The notes: generated by a model from the letters alone, not told the origin. Counted from the first letter of the stretch, positions 26,000-35,920 are shown. The stretch is 64,000 bases of DNA from Comamonas sp. JUb58 (GCF_004364775.1 NZ_SOAL01000013.1:62001-126000), one strand, 5' to 3'. Translations and numbers: made by a program.

Positions 26000-27394
26000 T
26001 TACTGGTTGGTGCTGCTGGTCTCGAGCATCAGCATCTGGTCGTTCAAGGCCAGGCGCATGCTGTTGGCCAGGTTGTCAAACTTGGCGCGGGCCTGGCGGC
26101 TGATCGGCTTGCTGGTTTCGCTCTCGGCCACCATGGCCAGCGGGTCACGCTGCTCACCGGCAACGCGGAACTCAAAGTGCAGGTGCGGGCCGGTAGCCCA
26201 GCCGGTCTGGCCGACGGCACCGATCTCGTCGCCCTTGCCCACGCGTGCGCCTTGCTTGACGGCGATGCGGCTCAGGTGGGCGTAGACGGTTTCGTGCTTG
26301 TTGCCATGGTCGATGTAGATCACATTGCCATAGCCGTTTTGCACGCCGGCAAAGGTCACCAGGCCATCACCGACGGTGCGCACCGGCGTGCCTTGCGGGG
26401 CGGCCAGGTCGGTACCCTTGTGGGCGGACCAGGTCTTGTGGATGGGGTGTACGCGCATCGCAAAGGCGCTGGAGACGCGGGTGTACTTGACCGGCGAGCC
26501 GATGTAGCTACGCTCGCCGCTTTCGCCGGCAAAGTTGTAGTACGCGCCCTTGTCCTTGGGCGAGTCTTGGAACCACAGCGCCTCATGGGTCTTGCCGTTG
26601 TTGCGGAACTCGGCGCTCAGCAGGCGGCCGGTGCCCAGTACTTCGCCATCGGCTTCCAGGGTTTCGTAGACTAGCGAGAAGCGGTCACCGGCGCGCAGCG
26701 CGCGGCGGAAATCGATCTTGTCGGCAAACACCTCGACCATCTGGTTCGAGACATTGTCGGGCAGGCTGGCGGCATCGGTGGCCGCATACAGCGAGCTGCG
26801 GATGATGCCGCCCGACAGACGCGTGCCATGGGTCAGTGGCAGGAATTCGGTCAGGGTGTCGAACTTGCCATTGGCCTTGCGGATGCTGAAGCGCTGGAAC
26901 ACATCGCTGCTGTCACCCGCCCAGCGCACCGTCAGGGTGGTCAGCTCATGGCTTTGGGTGGTTTCAGCGGTGATCTGGCGGCCAGCCTTGCCAATGATGG
27001 CGCCGCGCGCCTTGGCATTGCTGCGGATGAAGGCCGCTGCAGCCGGGTCAGCCACGCCCAGGCGGCGCAGCAGGGACTCTGGCGTGTCGTTGCTGCGCAC
27101 CTCGTCGGTGCGGTACAAAGAAAAACCTGGTCCGTCGACCAAGTCTGCGATCGAAATGTCCGAAGCCAGCGACTCGACGGGGTATTCCACGGTCTGCACA
27201 GGCATGTCGGACGGATTGGGGCCCAGCTCAGCGACCGCAAAAGCGGCGCCGCCACCGGTCATCAACATGACGGCCAGTGCTGCAGCGAGACGCTTGGGGT
27301 GTGCTTGGGCGGTATTGACCAACTGGCGAATGACGAGGCTGCCAGCGGTGATGAATCCGTTGTTCAATGTTCCATCCCGGTTATGGACTGCCAA
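26000..27394 (-). CDS. M23/LytM family murein endopeptidase (MepM-like)
   Basis: A 464-residue envelope protein. One membrane anchor or signal helix lies at about residues 35-54, then a long linker with an OapA/LysM-like region, then the LytM peptidase. Zinc and catalytic residues are intact (HKGTDLAAP, VYAHLSRI, GPHLHFEF), so it should be an active peptidoglycan endopeptidase rather than a regulatory EnvC/NlpD type. It lies divergent to tyrS and upstream of anmK, an arrangement I associate with many betaproteobacteria. Confidence 0.9.
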   Translation of the reverse strand: MAVHNRDGTLNNGFITAGSLVIRQLVNTAQAHPKRLAAALAVMLMTGGGAAFAVAELGPNPSDMPVQTVEYPVESLASDISIADLVDGPGFSLYRTDEVRSNDTPESLLRRLGVADPAAAAFIRSNAKARGAIIGKAGRQITAETTQSHELTTLTVRWAGDSSDVFQRFSIRKANGKFDTLTEFLPLTHGTRLSGGIIRSSLYAATDAASLPDNVSNQMVEVFADKIDFRRALRAGDRFSLVYETLEADGEVLGTGRLLSAEFRNNGKTHEALWFQDSPKDKGAYYNFAGESGERSYIGSPVKYTRVSSAFAMRVHPIHKTWSAHKGTDLAAPQGTPVRTVGDGLVTFAGVQNGYGNVIYIDHGNKHETVYAHLSRIAVKQGARVGKGDEIGAVGQTGWATGPHLHFEFRVAGEQRDPLAMVAESETSKPISRQARAKFDNLANSMRLALNDQMLMLETSSTNQ

Positions 27395-27614
27395 CTTGCC
27401 GGCTGCGTATGCGGAGCCAAAACAAACCGCGTCTCAGGGCGCGGTAGGGTGTTTTTAACAAGATGGCACAAAAAAAACTTCATGTGCAGCGTTCGCGGGC
27501 CTGGATAAAGTCCCCTTGGGACATCGTCTGACAGACGCGGCTAGAATAAAACGCTGCAACGCAAGGGACGGAGTATAACGCCCTCGGCTTTGCTGGCAAC
27601 CTGAGAAACCCCAT

Positions 27615-28847
27615 ATGAATCAATCGACTGTTACAACTTACCCTGTTACCGACCGTGTGCAAGAGGCTTTGCAGGTAAGTCTGCGTGGGGTGGATGAGCT
27701 GCTGCCACAGGAGGAATGGGTCAAAAAATTGGCCAAATCCGAGGCCACGGGCGTGCCCCTGCGCATCAAGCTGGGCCTGGACCCAACGGCCCCGGATATC
27801 CACATCGGCCATACGGTGGTGCTCAACAAGATGCGCCAGCTGCAGGACCTGGGCCACACCGTGATCTTCCTGATCGGCGATTTCACCACCTTGATTGGCG
27901 ACCCTTCGGGCCGCAACAGCACCCGGCCGCCGCTGACTGCTGCGCAGATCCAGGTGAATGCGGAGACCTATAAGGAGCAGGCCTACAAGGTGCTCGACCC
28001 GAGCAAGACCGAGCTGCGCTACAACAGCGAGTGGTGCGACAAGCTGGGCGCACGCGGCATGATCGAGCTGTCGGCCAAGTACACCGTTGCGCGCATGATG
28101 GAGCGCAACGATTTCCACACCCGCTTCAACGAAGGCAGCTCCATCAGCCTGCACGAGTTCCTGTACCCGCTGCTGCAAGGCTATGACTCGGTCGCGCTCA
28201 AGAGCGACCTGGAGCTGGGCGGCACCGACCAGAAGTTCAACCTGATGATGGGCCGCCATCTGCAGGCCGAATACGGCCAGGAATCGCAGTGCGTGCTGAC
28301 CATGCCGCTGCTGGTGGGCCTGGACGGCGTGCACAAGATGTCCAAGTCCAAGAACAACTACATCGGCATCACCGAAGACGCCAACACCATGTTTGCCAAG
28401 GTGCTGTCGATCTCGGACGACCTGATGTGGGACTGGTTCACCTTGCTGTCCTTCATGAGCCTGCCGGAAATCGCCGCGCTCAAGCTGGAAATCGAAGGCG
28501 GCCGCAACCCCAAGGACGCCAAGGTGCTGTTGGCCAAGGAAATCACGGCGCGCTTCCACAGCGCTGCAGCGGCCGATGCGGCCGAGCAGGATTTCATCAA
28601 CCGCAGCAAGGGCGGCATCCCCGATGACATCCCCGAAGTCGCACTGAGCGGTGCACCGCTGGGCATTGGCGCGCTGCTCAAGCAGGCCAACCTGGCCCCT
28701 TCCACCAGCGAAGCCAACCGTCTGATCGACGGCGGCGGTGTGCGGGTGGACGGCGTGGTGATCGAAGACAAGGGCCTGAAGCTGCCCGCCGGCACCTTTG
28801 TCGTGCAAGTGGGCAAGCGCAAGTTTGCCCGCGTTACGTTGGCCTAA
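27615..28847 (+). CDS. tyrS: Tyrosyl-tRNA synthetase
   Basis: A 410-residue class I aminoacyl-tRNA synthetase. The HIGH-type motif is [11 protein letters not shown] and the KMSKS loop is intact in [10 protein letters not shown]; an S4 RNA-binding domain closes the protein ([18 protein letters not shown]). The long central region places it in the TyrZ-like group common in proteobacteria. The ATG at 27615 fits the family. The promoter must be in the 220-base gap to the divergent M23 gene; TAGAAT at 27542 is a possible -10 box. Confidence 0.97.
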   Translation: MNQSTVTTYPVTDRVQEALQVSLRGVDELLPQEEWVKKLAKSEATGVPLRIKLGLDPTAPDIHIGHTVVLNKMRQLQDLGHTVIFLIGDFTTLIGDPSGRNSTRPPLTAAQIQVNAETYKEQAYKVLDPSKTELRYNSEWCDKLGARGMIELSAKYTVARMMERNDFHTRFNEGSSISLHEFLYPLLQGYDSVALKSDLELGGTDQKFNLMMGRHLQAEYGQESQCVLTMPLLVGLDGVHKMSKSKNNYIGITEDANTMFAKVLSISDDLMWDWFTLLSFMSLPEIAALKLEIEGGRNPKDAKVLLAKEITARFHSAAAADAAEQDFINRSKGGIPDDIPEVALSGAPLGIGALLKQANLAPSTSEANRLIDGGGVRVDGVVIEDKGLKLPAGTFVVQVGKRKFARVTLA

Positions 28848-28892
28848 AGCTGGGTTTGCCGGGCGGGTCTGGCCCGGCTGGCTGTTTGATCC

Positions 28893-28932
28893 AAGAGCCG
28901 CTTCCCTTTGTGGGGGAGCGGCTCTTTTTTCT
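28893..28932 (+). terminator. Intrinsic terminator of tyrS
   Basis: AAGAGCCGCT pairs with AGCGGCTCTT and is followed by TTTTTT. Confidence 0.9.
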
Positions 28933-28981
28933 GAGCGCTTCTTTTTGACGGCTGCTGGCATGCGCCAGTCAGCAGGGAGAC

Positions 28982-29965
28982 CTACTGCAGCTCGATCTTG
29001 GCCTGGGTGGCAATGCGTTTCCACAGCGCAATCTCATCGGCCTGGAACTGGCGCATCTGCGCCGGGCCGCCGCTCATCGCCGTGGCGCCCAGGTTGGCAT
29101 AAAACTGCTGGGTTTCGGGCTCGGCCGCAATCTGCATGAACCAGCCCGCCAGCTTGGCACTGGTGTCCGCGGGCGTCTTGCTGTTGACCATCGCACCCAC
29201 CCAGGTGTAGGCCTCGATGCCGGGCAGGCCGGCTTCGCGGGCGGTGGGCACGTTGGGCAGCGCGGCCACGCGGCTGTCGGAGGCGACGGCCAGGCCCGTC
29301 AGCCGCCCGGCTTTGATCAGCTCCTGCACCGAGGTGGCCTCGGCAAAGGCGTAGTCCACCGTGTGGCCCGCCACAGCGGTGGCGACCTCGCCCGCGCCCT
29401 TGAAGGGCACATGCACGGTCTGCACCTTGGCCACATCGTTGAACAGCTCACCCATCAGCTGGTAGCCGGCCGAGCCCGCGCCAAAGTTGATCTTGCCAGG
29501 GTTGGACTGGGCCTTGGCCACCAGATCCTTGAGCTGCTTGGTATCGGCATCACCCGGCGCCACGACGATGGCCGGGGCACGCATCATCATCGTCAGTGGG
29601 GCAAAGTCCTTTTGCGGGTCATAGGGAAGCTCCTTGAACAGCGCCGTGTTCACCGCCAGGGTGGAGTTGCTGCCGATAAAGACGGTGTAGCCATCCGCCG
29701 GGGCCGACAAGGCCTGCTTGACCGCTATAAAGCCATTGCCGCCGGGCCGGTTCTCCACCACCACCGGCTGGCCACTGAGCTGCTGCAGCTTTTTGGCGTA
29801 GTAGCGCGCCGAGGTATCGGTACCGCTGCCCGGCCCAAAGGGCACGATGAATTTGATGGGCTTGCTGGGAAAGTCCTGGGCCTGCAGCGCCGGGCTGGCG
29901 GCGCCCGCGAGCAGCGCCGCACACAGCGCCAGCGCCCGCCGGCGGCCAAAGCGAGGGTTGAACAT
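28982..29965 (-). CDS. Bug/TctC-family periplasmic solute receptor
   Basis: A 327-residue binding protein with an N-terminal signal peptide cleaved after about ALQA (residue 29). FIVPFGPGSGTDTSAR, VVVENRPGGNG, the YDPQKDFAPLT stretch and ALPNVPTAREAG are typical of the tripartite tricarboxylate receptor family, which is greatly expanded in Comamonadaceae and Bordetella. No TctA/TctB membrane genes are adjacent, so it is an orphan receptor. It follows a LysR gene on the same strand after 155 bases. The ligand is unknown. Confidence 0.92.
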   Translation of the reverse strand: MFNPRFGRRRALALCAALLAGAASPALQAQDFPSKPIKFIVPFGPGSGTDTSARYYAKKLQQLSGQPVVVENRPGGNGFIAVKQALSAPADGYTVFIGSNSTLAVNTALFKELPYDPQKDFAPLTMMMRAPAIVVAPGDADTKQLKDLVAKAQSNPGKINFGAGSAGYQLMGELFNDVAKVQTVHVPFKGAGEVATAVAGHTVDYAFAEATSVQELIKAGRLTGLAVASDSRVAALPNVPTAREAGLPGIEAYTWVGAMVNSKTPADTSAKLAGWFMQIAAEPETQQFYANLGATAMSGGPAQMRQFQADEIALWKRIATQAKIELQ

Positions 29966-30120
29966 GGCTGTCTCCTTGTGTCGTTATAGGTGACTGCCTG
30001 CGGGTGTGGAACGCGCAGGCAGCCGCTTTGACTGTAGGGAGGGTGCTCCGCCTTGTCTAATAGTGAATTGGCCGGGGCTGAGAGCGTGGGCGTATCAGCG
30101 CGGGCACTGCACAGCCCAGA

Positions 30121-31095
30121 TCAGCTGCCGGTGCTGTCACCAATCGCCGTGCGCGTAGCGGCGGCCTGCAACTGCAGCCAGGCGCAAAAGGCGGTGACTT
30201 CGGGGCGTTGCTGGCTGCGCGGGCCAATGATCAGCCAGTAGGCGAGGGGCGAATCCATGCGGAACTCGGGCAGCACCTCGACCAGATCGCCATTGGCCAG
30301 TGCATCGGCCACCAGCGGCATGCGTGCCAGCGCCAGGCCCTGGCCAGTCAGGGCGGCCTGTGCGATCTGGTGCGCGTAGTTGAGGTAGAGCCAGCGCTTG
30401 GGTTGCAGATTGCCGCAGCCATGCAGCTCCAGCCAGCGCTCCCAGGTCAGCCAGTCCAGGTGCTGCAGGCGGTGGGCGTCGCCTGCCTCGATCAAGGTAT
30501 GGCGGGCCACATCGGCGGGCTGGCTGATGCGCGGGTGGCTTTGCAGCAGCCAGGGGCTGGCGACGACGGCCAGTTGCTCGCCAAACAGGCGCTGCGAGTT
30601 AGCGGTGGCGTGCTGGGGCAGGCTGTAGCGCAGCGCCAGGTCCACATCCGAGGTTTCCAGGTCGAGCACGTTGTCGGTGGCATCGATGCGGATGTCGATC
30701 TCGGGGTTGTCGCGCTGGAAGGCCTCCATGCGCGGGATCAGCCACATCGATGCAAAGCTGGCCCAGGTGGTGATGGCCACGCTCTTGCGGCCGCTGGTCT
30801 GGCGGATCAGACGCACGGCAGAGTCGATGCGCTCGATGGCAGGCGATACCGCGCGCTGCAGCTGGGCACCAGCGCTGGTCAGTTCCACCGCGCGGGTATG
30901 GCGCAGAAACAGCGCAATACCGACCTCATCCTCCAGCGCCTGGATCTGGCGGCTGACGGCGGACTGGGTCAGCGCCAGCTCCTCGGCCGCGGCGCGGAAG
31001 TTCAGGTAGCGAGCTACCGCCAGAAAAGCGCGCAGATGGCCCACGGCGATGGGCCGGGTGCGGAGCAGGGAAGGCGGCAGAGGCAGGTCTGGCAT
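30121..31095 (-). CDS. LysR-family regulator (GcvA-like)
   Basis: A 324-residue LysR-type protein. The winged helix-turn-helix covers about residues 15-75 (FRAAAEELALTQSAVSRQIQALE), followed by a substrate-binding domain. The family style (IDAT..VLDLETSDVDLALRYS) resembles GcvA. I chose the ATG at 31095 because homology begins near it; an ATG at 31125 is also open. It is divergent from the DUF2917 gene and upstream of the orphan Bug receptor, either of which could be a target. Confidence 0.88.
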   Translation of the reverse strand: MPDLPLPPSLLRTRPIAVGHLRAFLAVARYLNFRAAAEELALTQSAVSRQIQALEDEVGIALFLRHTRAVELTSAGAQLQRAVSPAIERIDSAVRLIRQTSGRKSVAITTWASFASMWLIPRMEAFQRDNPEIDIRIDATDNVLDLETSDVDLALRYSLPQHATANSQRLFGEQLAVVASPWLLQSHPRISQPADVARHTLIEAGDAHRLQHLDWLTWERWLELHGCGNLQPKRWLYLNYAHQIAQAALTGQGLALARMPLVADALANGDLVEVLPEFRMDSPLAYWLIIGPRSQQRPEVTAFCAWLQLQAAATRTAIGDSTGS

Positions 31096-31223
31096 GGTGG
31101 AGGCACTGTAGCAAGAAGTACACACTGCACCAGGGTGTATCCCCGGGGCAGGTTGGCATCATGCTCCTGCTTCGATAGCTGCCGTTGGCTTGGCGTGGCC
31201 CCGGGGCTGCAGAAAGCCTAAAA

Positions 31224-31331
31224 CCTAGGGTAAACCATTAATGCCGTTGCTGCATCGATCGGCCCTCTTTTATTCATTGGACGCAGGCGCTGCCAAGGCG
31301 CAAGATACGCATATCGGGTAAACCCTAGGGT
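31224..31331. repeat. Repeated GGGTAAACC / CCTAGGGT elements between lysR and the DUF2917 gene
   Basis: GGGTAAACC occurs at 31228-31236 and 31316-31324, and CCTAGGGT at 31224-31231 and 31324-31331, in the divergent promoter region. The second copy forms the palindrome ACCCTAGGGT. They are candidate sites for the LysR regulator encoded next door. Confidence 0.55.
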
Positions 31332-31366
31332 CGCATTGACACCAGGGCCCTGTGAAGGAAATCACC

Positions 31367-31789
31367 ATGGCAATGTCTGCATCTCATGTTCTGTCTGCTG
31401 GCTCCATCGCTGCGCGCCCTGCGCGTGCCAGCCGCGCTGCGTCGGCCGCTGCCGAGATGCGCATTCTGCCCACCGGCAAGGCCGTCAGCTTTGTGCCCCA
31501 GCGCGATGTTGTGCTGCGCATCTCCGAAGGCACCGCCTGGATCACCCTGGGCCTGGGTCTGAGCAACGAAGCCAGCCTGCAAGCCGGTGACCTGGTCCTG
31601 CATGCCGGCCACACGGTTGTGCTCAAGGCCGGCCAATCGGTGGTCATCGAGAGCAAGCGCCAGGATCCGCTGGTCTACCACTTCCCCAAGAACCAGGGCG
31701 GCCAGCCCAACTTGGACGAGCAGCCCGCACGCTGGTTCACCCGCTTCCAATGGGGTAAGACCGACGGCAGCATGCTCTACAACATCTAA
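31367..31789 (+). CDS. DUF2917 domain protein
   Basis: A 140-residue soluble protein of the DUF2917 family. The domain runs from about residue 32 (MRILPTGKAVSF) through VLRISEGTAWITLG, LQAGDLVLHAGHTVVLKAGQSVVIES; the pattern suggests a small cupin-like beta fold. The ATG at 31367 has AAGGAA six bases upstream; a GTG at 31352 is also open. The function is unknown. It is divergent from a LysR regulator, a pairing I associate with this family but cannot verify here. Confidence 0.8.
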   Translation: MAMSASHVLSAGSIAARPARASRAASAAAEMRILPTGKAVSFVPQRDVVLRISEGTAWITLGLGLSNEASLQAGDLVLHAGHTVVLKAGQSVVIESKRQDPLVYHFPKNQGGQPNLDEQPARWFTRFQWGKTDGSMLYNI

Positions 31790-31810
31790 ACGCTACGCCT
31801 TCTCCAACAA

Positions 31811-31838
31811 CAGCCTGCCCCGTGCAGGCTGTTTTTTT
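31811..31838 (+). terminator. Intrinsic terminator after the DUF2917 gene
   Basis: CAGCCTGC pairs with GCAGGCTG (loop CCCGT), followed by TTTTTTT. Confidence 0.92.
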
Positions 31839-31945
31839 GCCCAAAGGCAGTGGCTGCGGCAGAAGCTGAAAGCCTGTAGAGCGCGCGATAATCGCATGGT
31901 TTTGTCTTTTAGAGGCGGTGCCCGGCGCCGCTTCGCTGATCCACC

Positions 31946-33364
31946 ATGACCGCTCCACTCGACATCATCATCATGGCCGCTGGCAAGGGCACGCGCATGA
32001 AAAGCCGCCACCCCAAGGTTTTGCAGAAGCTGGCCGGGCGTGCGCTGCTGCAGCATGTGCTGGATACCGCCGCCCAGCTGCAGGCCCGCTCGGCGGTGGT
32101 GATCACCGGCCATGGCGCTGACCAGGTGGAGGCGGCGATGGGCCAGAACCGCGCCGGCATCCACCAGCTGGCCTTTGCGCGCCAGGAGCCGCAGCTGGGC
32201 ACGGGCCACGCCGTGCAGCAGGCGGTGCCGCTGCTGGCCGACGATGGCATGGCGATTGTGCTGTCCGGCGATGTGCCGCTGACGCAGGCGGACACCTTGC
32301 AAGGCCTGCTCGATGCCGCAGGCAGCGACCGTGTGGCCCTGCTCACCGTCAACATGCCCGATCCCACAGGCTACGGCCGCATTGTGCGCAATGCCGAAGG
32401 CACGGTGCAGCGCATCGTCGAGCAAAAGGATGCGAATGCGCAGGAGCGCGCGATCACCGAAATCTACAGCGGCATCATGGCCGTGCCGGTGCGCCGGCTC
32501 AAGCCCTGGCTGGCCCAGCTGAACAACAACAACGCCCAGGGCGAGTACTACCTGACCGACATCGTGGCCATGGCCGTGGCCGATGGCGTGGCGGTGGAAG
32601 GCCATTGCATTGCCGATGTGCTGCAGGTGGCGGGCATCAACAGCCCCCAGCAGCTGGCTGAGCTGGAGCGTGCCCACCAGATGCGCCAGGCCCAGGCGCT
32701 GATGGCCCAGGGCGTGCGCATGGCCGACCCGGCGCGTTTTGACCTGCGCGACGATGCGCGCGGCGGCAAGGCGCAGCTGCTCTGCGGGCAGGATGTGGAG
32801 ATCGATGTGGGCTGCATCTTTGGCGGCCAGGTGCGCATTGGCGATGGCGCGCGCATTGGCGCCTACTGCCATATCAGCAATGCCGAGATCGCGGCCGATG
32901 CGGTCATCCACCCCTTTACCCATATCGATGGCGAAGCTGCTGGCGCCCAGGTGGGCGAGGGCGCGCTGGTCGGGCCCTTTGCCCGCCTGCGCCCCGGTGC
33001 CCAGCTGGGCAAGCAGGTGCACATCGGCAACTTTGTCGAGGTCAAAAACTCGCGCCTGGCCGATGGCGCCAAGGCCAACCACCTGGCCTACCTGGGCGAT
33101 GCCGAGCTGGGCGAGCGGGTCAACTACGGCGCGGGCAGCATCACCGCCAACTATGACGGCGCCAACAAACACCGCACCGTCATCGAAGCCGATGTTCATG
33201 TGGGCAGCAACTGCGTGCTGGTGGCCCCGGTGACCATTGGTGCCGGCGGCACCGTGGGCGGCGGCTCCACCATCACCAAGAACACGCCGCCGGGCGCCTT
33301 GAGCGTGGCGCGCGGCAAGCAGGTCAGTATTGCGAACTGGGACCGGCCGCAGAAGAAAAGCTAA
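31946..33364 (+). CDS. glmU: GlmU, bifunctional GlcNAc-1-P uridyltransferase / GlcN-1-P acetyltransferase
   Basis: A 472-residue cytosolic enzyme making UDP-GlcNAc for peptidoglycan and LPS. The N-terminal pyrophosphorylase domain carries AAGKGTRMKS and LSGDVPL; the C-terminal left-handed beta helix has hexapeptide repeats (IGDGARIGAYCHI, VGPFARLRPGAQLG, NYGAGSITANYDG). glmS, which provides the pathway's glucosamine-6-phosphate, lies 6 kb downstream on the same strand, separated by a siderophore receptor locus. It ends 15 bases from the convergent receptor gene. Confidence 0.97.
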   Translation: MTAPLDIIIMAAGKGTRMKSRHPKVLQKLAGRALLQHVLDTAAQLQARSAVVITGHGADQVEAAMGQNRAGIHQLAFARQEPQLGTGHAVQQAVPLLADDGMAIVLSGDVPLTQADTLQGLLDAAGSDRVALLTVNMPDPTGYGRIVRNAEGTVQRIVEQKDANAQERAITEIYSGIMAVPVRRLKPWLAQLNNNNAQGEYYLTDIVAMAVADGVAVEGHCIADVLQVAGINSPQQLAELERAHQMRQAQALMAQGVRMADPARFDLRDDARGGKAQLLCGQDVEIDVGCIFGGQVRIGDGARIGAYCHISNAEIAADAVIHPFTHIDGEAAGAQVGEGALVGPFARLRPGAQLGKQVHIGNFVEVKNSRLADGAKANHLAYLGDAELGERVNYGAGSITANYDGANKHRTVIEADVHVGSNCVLVAPVTIGAGGTVGGGSTITKNTPPGALSVARGKQVSIANWDRPQKKS

Positions 33365-33379
33365 GCCTGCCGAGCAGCC

Positions 33380-35824
33380 TTAGAAATCCACCGATGCCGA
33401 CACGACAAAGGTGCGCGGCACCATCGGCGATACCGCGCCCCAGGATGTAACCCCTGCCCAGGCATTGCGGTCGGCCAGGTTCTGCACGGTGGCGCGCAAG
33501 GTGGTCTTGCGTTCGGCGATGCGCGTGGTGTAGCGCAGGCCCAGGTCGGCGCGGGTCCATGCCGGGATGCGCAACTGGTTGGCCTGGTCGGCATACTGGG
33601 CGCCGGTGTAGGCCAGGTCGGCGATCAGGCTCAGGCCTTGCAGCGCGGGCACATCCCATTCCACCCCCACATTGGCCAGCAGGCGCGAGGTGCCGATGGG
33701 CCGGTTGCCCACCAGCGCGGCCGTGGCAGCGCGGGTAATCTCCGGCTTCAGCACCGTGAGGCCGCCCAGCAGGCGCAGGCCCTTGGCGGCCTCGCCATAG
33801 GCGTACAGCTCCATGCCCAGGTTGCGCTGCTCGCCATTGCTTTGGTAGACGCCCTGGTTCAGCCCGCCGCTGGGTTTCTCGATGCTGAACAGCGAGGCCG
33901 TGGCCATGAAGCTGCCCAGGTCGTACTTGCTGCCGATCTCGTACTGGCGGCTCTTGTAGGGGCGCAGCACTTCGCCATAATTGCTGGCCGAGGGCGGCGC
34001 GATATCGCCCTTACTCAGCCCTTCGATGTAGTTGGCGTAGAGCGACCAGTTGGGCGCCTGGCGCCAGACCACGCCCAGCGCAGGCGTGGTGACTCTCTCG
34101 TCATAGACATTGGCAGTGGCGCCGGTCAGCGCATTGAAGTTGGTCGATTTGATCACCTGGTGGCGCAGGCCCAGGGACAGCTGCAGGCGGTCGTTCAGCA
34201 GCCCCACCGTGTCGACCAGCGCCAGGCTGGTGTTGCGGTTGTCATGGATGCGCGGAATATCGCTGGGCCGGGCAATGCTCTGCGGGCTGTTGGCGATGGG
34301 TGCATAGATGTTGGACTGGATCGTGCTGCCCGCTTGCAGCGCGCGGTGGAACTCCTCGCGGTAGCTGGCCAGCTGCAGGGTGACCGAGTGCTGCAGGCCA
34401 GCCAGCGCAAAGCGGGAGCGCAGGCCAGCATCGATGGTGCTGCGGTCCACATCGAACACCGCATAGGTGGGGGTGCTGCTGGTGGCGCCGGAGGCCGAGG
34501 TCAGGCGCGGTGCAGAGTCGTAGAGGCGGTCCACATCGGCGCGTGACTGGCCCACATTGGCAAACACGGTGAGCTGCTCGGTCACATCGAACTCGGTGCG
34601 CAGCAGCACGGCGCGCTCGCGGTTGTCCGACCATTCCCAGGCCTGCGAGGCATTGCGCTTGCCACTGGGGGCGGCCGGCAGCGCGCTGAGCCCGCTGGGC
34701 ATGATGGGGCGGCCCACGCCGTCGATGCGCTCGTCCTGCGACAGGATATCGAGCGTGGCGCGGAACTGCGCCACTTCGTAATCCAGCGCCAGGGCCAGCA
34801 CATTGCCATTGCTGCGCTGCTGGTCCACCACCGTATCGCCCTTGTACTTGCTGGCGTTGATGCGGATGCCGTACTGGCCCTCATCGCCAAAGCGCCGGCC
34901 CACATCGGCATGGGTGTTCCAGAGGCTGTCGGAGCTGTGGCCCAGGGTCAGCCTGGCGACCTCTTCATTGGCGCGCTTGGGGGCGATGTTGATCACGCCG
35001 CCGACCGAGCCATTGGGCGACATGCCAAACAGCAGCGCGCCCGGGCCCTTGATGACCTCTATGCGGTCCACATACTCGGTGCGCACCCGGTAGTTGGGCG
35101 CAATGCCGTAGATGCCGTCAAAGGCAATTTCGCCGGAGTTGCCTTCCCAGATCGGAAAGCCCCGGATGTAGAGGTTGTCCACATTGCCGCCGGGCAGCAC
35201 GGTGTAGCGCACCGAGGGGTCGCGGTTCACCGCCTCGGCAATGGTGCTGGCCTGCTGGTCGCGCACCGCCTGGGCGGTGTAGCTGGTGGTGCTGAAGGGC
35301 GCATTCATATTGCTGGTATTGCCCAGCACGCCCAGCCGCACGCCCTTGGCCACCTGGCCACCGGCATAGGGCGCTGGCAGCAGGTTGACGTACTGGTCGC
35401 CGGCCGACACGGTGACCACGGGCAGGGTGTGGTCCTGCGCGGGCGCAGGGGCGGGGGCTGGTATGCGCTCCAGGGTCAAGGTGCCTCCGGCGATGCGGCC
35501 CTGCAGGCCACTGCCCTGCAGCAGCTGGGCCAGGCCTTGCTGCAGCTCATAGCGGCCGCTGATCGCCTGGGATTGCCGGCCTTGCACCAGCTCGGAGGCA
35601 TAGGTCAGCTGCAGGCCGGCCTGGCGGGCAAACTGGCTCAGCGCAGCGGACAGGGGCTGGGCGGGTAGCTCCAGCGACAGGCTTTGGGCGGAAGCCAGTT
35701 GCAGCTGCAGCCCCAGGCTGAGTGCAGCGCAGGCGCGGGCCAGTGCAGAGTGGCGGCGCAGAGGAGAAGAGCGCGAGGAAATAACGGAAGGCGCAGAGGC
35801 AAGAGGCATAAAGGCTTTCAGCAA
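33380..35824 (-). CDS. TonB-dependent siderophore receptor with STN signalling domain
   Basis: An 814-residue outer-membrane receptor. After a signal peptide (cleavage near LASA, about residue 47) comes an STN domain (about 48-120; LSLELPAQPLSAALSQFARQAGL), then a plug (RDPSVRYTVLPGGNVDNLYIRG and VIKGPGALLFG) and a beta barrel ending in phenylalanine. The STN domain is the periplasmic signalling module of FecA-type receptors that control their own synthesis through FecR and an ECF sigma factor. The fused sigma/FecR gene lies 96 bases upstream on the same strand, so they form one cell-surface signalling unit. The ligand is probably a ferric siderophore, but its type is not predictable. Confidence 0.92.
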   Translation of the reverse strand: MLKAFMPLASAPSVISSRSSPLRRHSALARACAALSLGLQLQLASAQSLSLELPAQPLSAALSQFARQAGLQLTYASELVQGRQSQAISGRYELQQGLAQLLQGSGLQGRIAGGTLTLERIPAPAPAPAQDHTLPVVTVSAGDQYVNLLPAPYAGGQVAKGVRLGVLGNTSNMNAPFSTTSYTAQAVRDQQASTIAEAVNRDPSVRYTVLPGGNVDNLYIRGFPIWEGNSGEIAFDGIYGIAPNYRVRTEYVDRIEVIKGPGALLFGMSPNGSVGGVINIAPKRANEEVARLTLGHSSDSLWNTHADVGRRFGDEGQYGIRINASKYKGDTVVDQQRSNGNVLALALDYEVAQFRATLDILSQDERIDGVGRPIMPSGLSALPAAPSGKRNASQAWEWSDNRERAVLLRTEFDVTEQLTVFANVGQSRADVDRLYDSAPRLTSASGATSSTPTYAVFDVDRSTIDAGLRSRFALAGLQHSVTLQLASYREEFHRALQAGSTIQSNIYAPIANSPQSIARPSDIPRIHDNRNTSLALVDTVGLLNDRLQLSLGLRHQVIKSTNFNALTGATANVYDERVTTPALGVVWRQAPNWSLYANYIEGLSKGDIAPPSASNYGEVLRPYKSRQYEIGSKYDLGSFMATASLFSIEKPSGGLNQGVYQSNGEQRNLGMELYAYGEAAKGLRLLGGLTVLKPEITRAATAALVGNRPIGTSRLLANVGVEWDVPALQGLSLIADLAYTGAQYADQANQLRIPAWTRADLGLRYTTRIAERKTTLRATVQNLADRNAWAGVTSWGAVSPMVPRTFVVSASVDF

Positions 35825-35842
35825 GAGCGAAGGGGAGGGCGT

Positions 35843-35873
35843 AAGACCGTGGCCCGGGGGCGTTACCGGTCTT
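35843..35873 (-). promoter_or_regulatory. Inverted repeat in front of the receptor gene
   Basis: AAGACCG (35843-35849) and CGGTCTT (35867-35873) form a dyad in the 96-base gap upstream of the receptor. It may be part of a promoter for the adjacent ECF sigma factor or an mRNA hairpin; I cannot tell which. Confidence 0.35.
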
Positions 35874-35920
35874 CTGAAAGCAAATACGAGCGAGGCCGCA
35901 AAACCCTGAAAAAAAGATGC

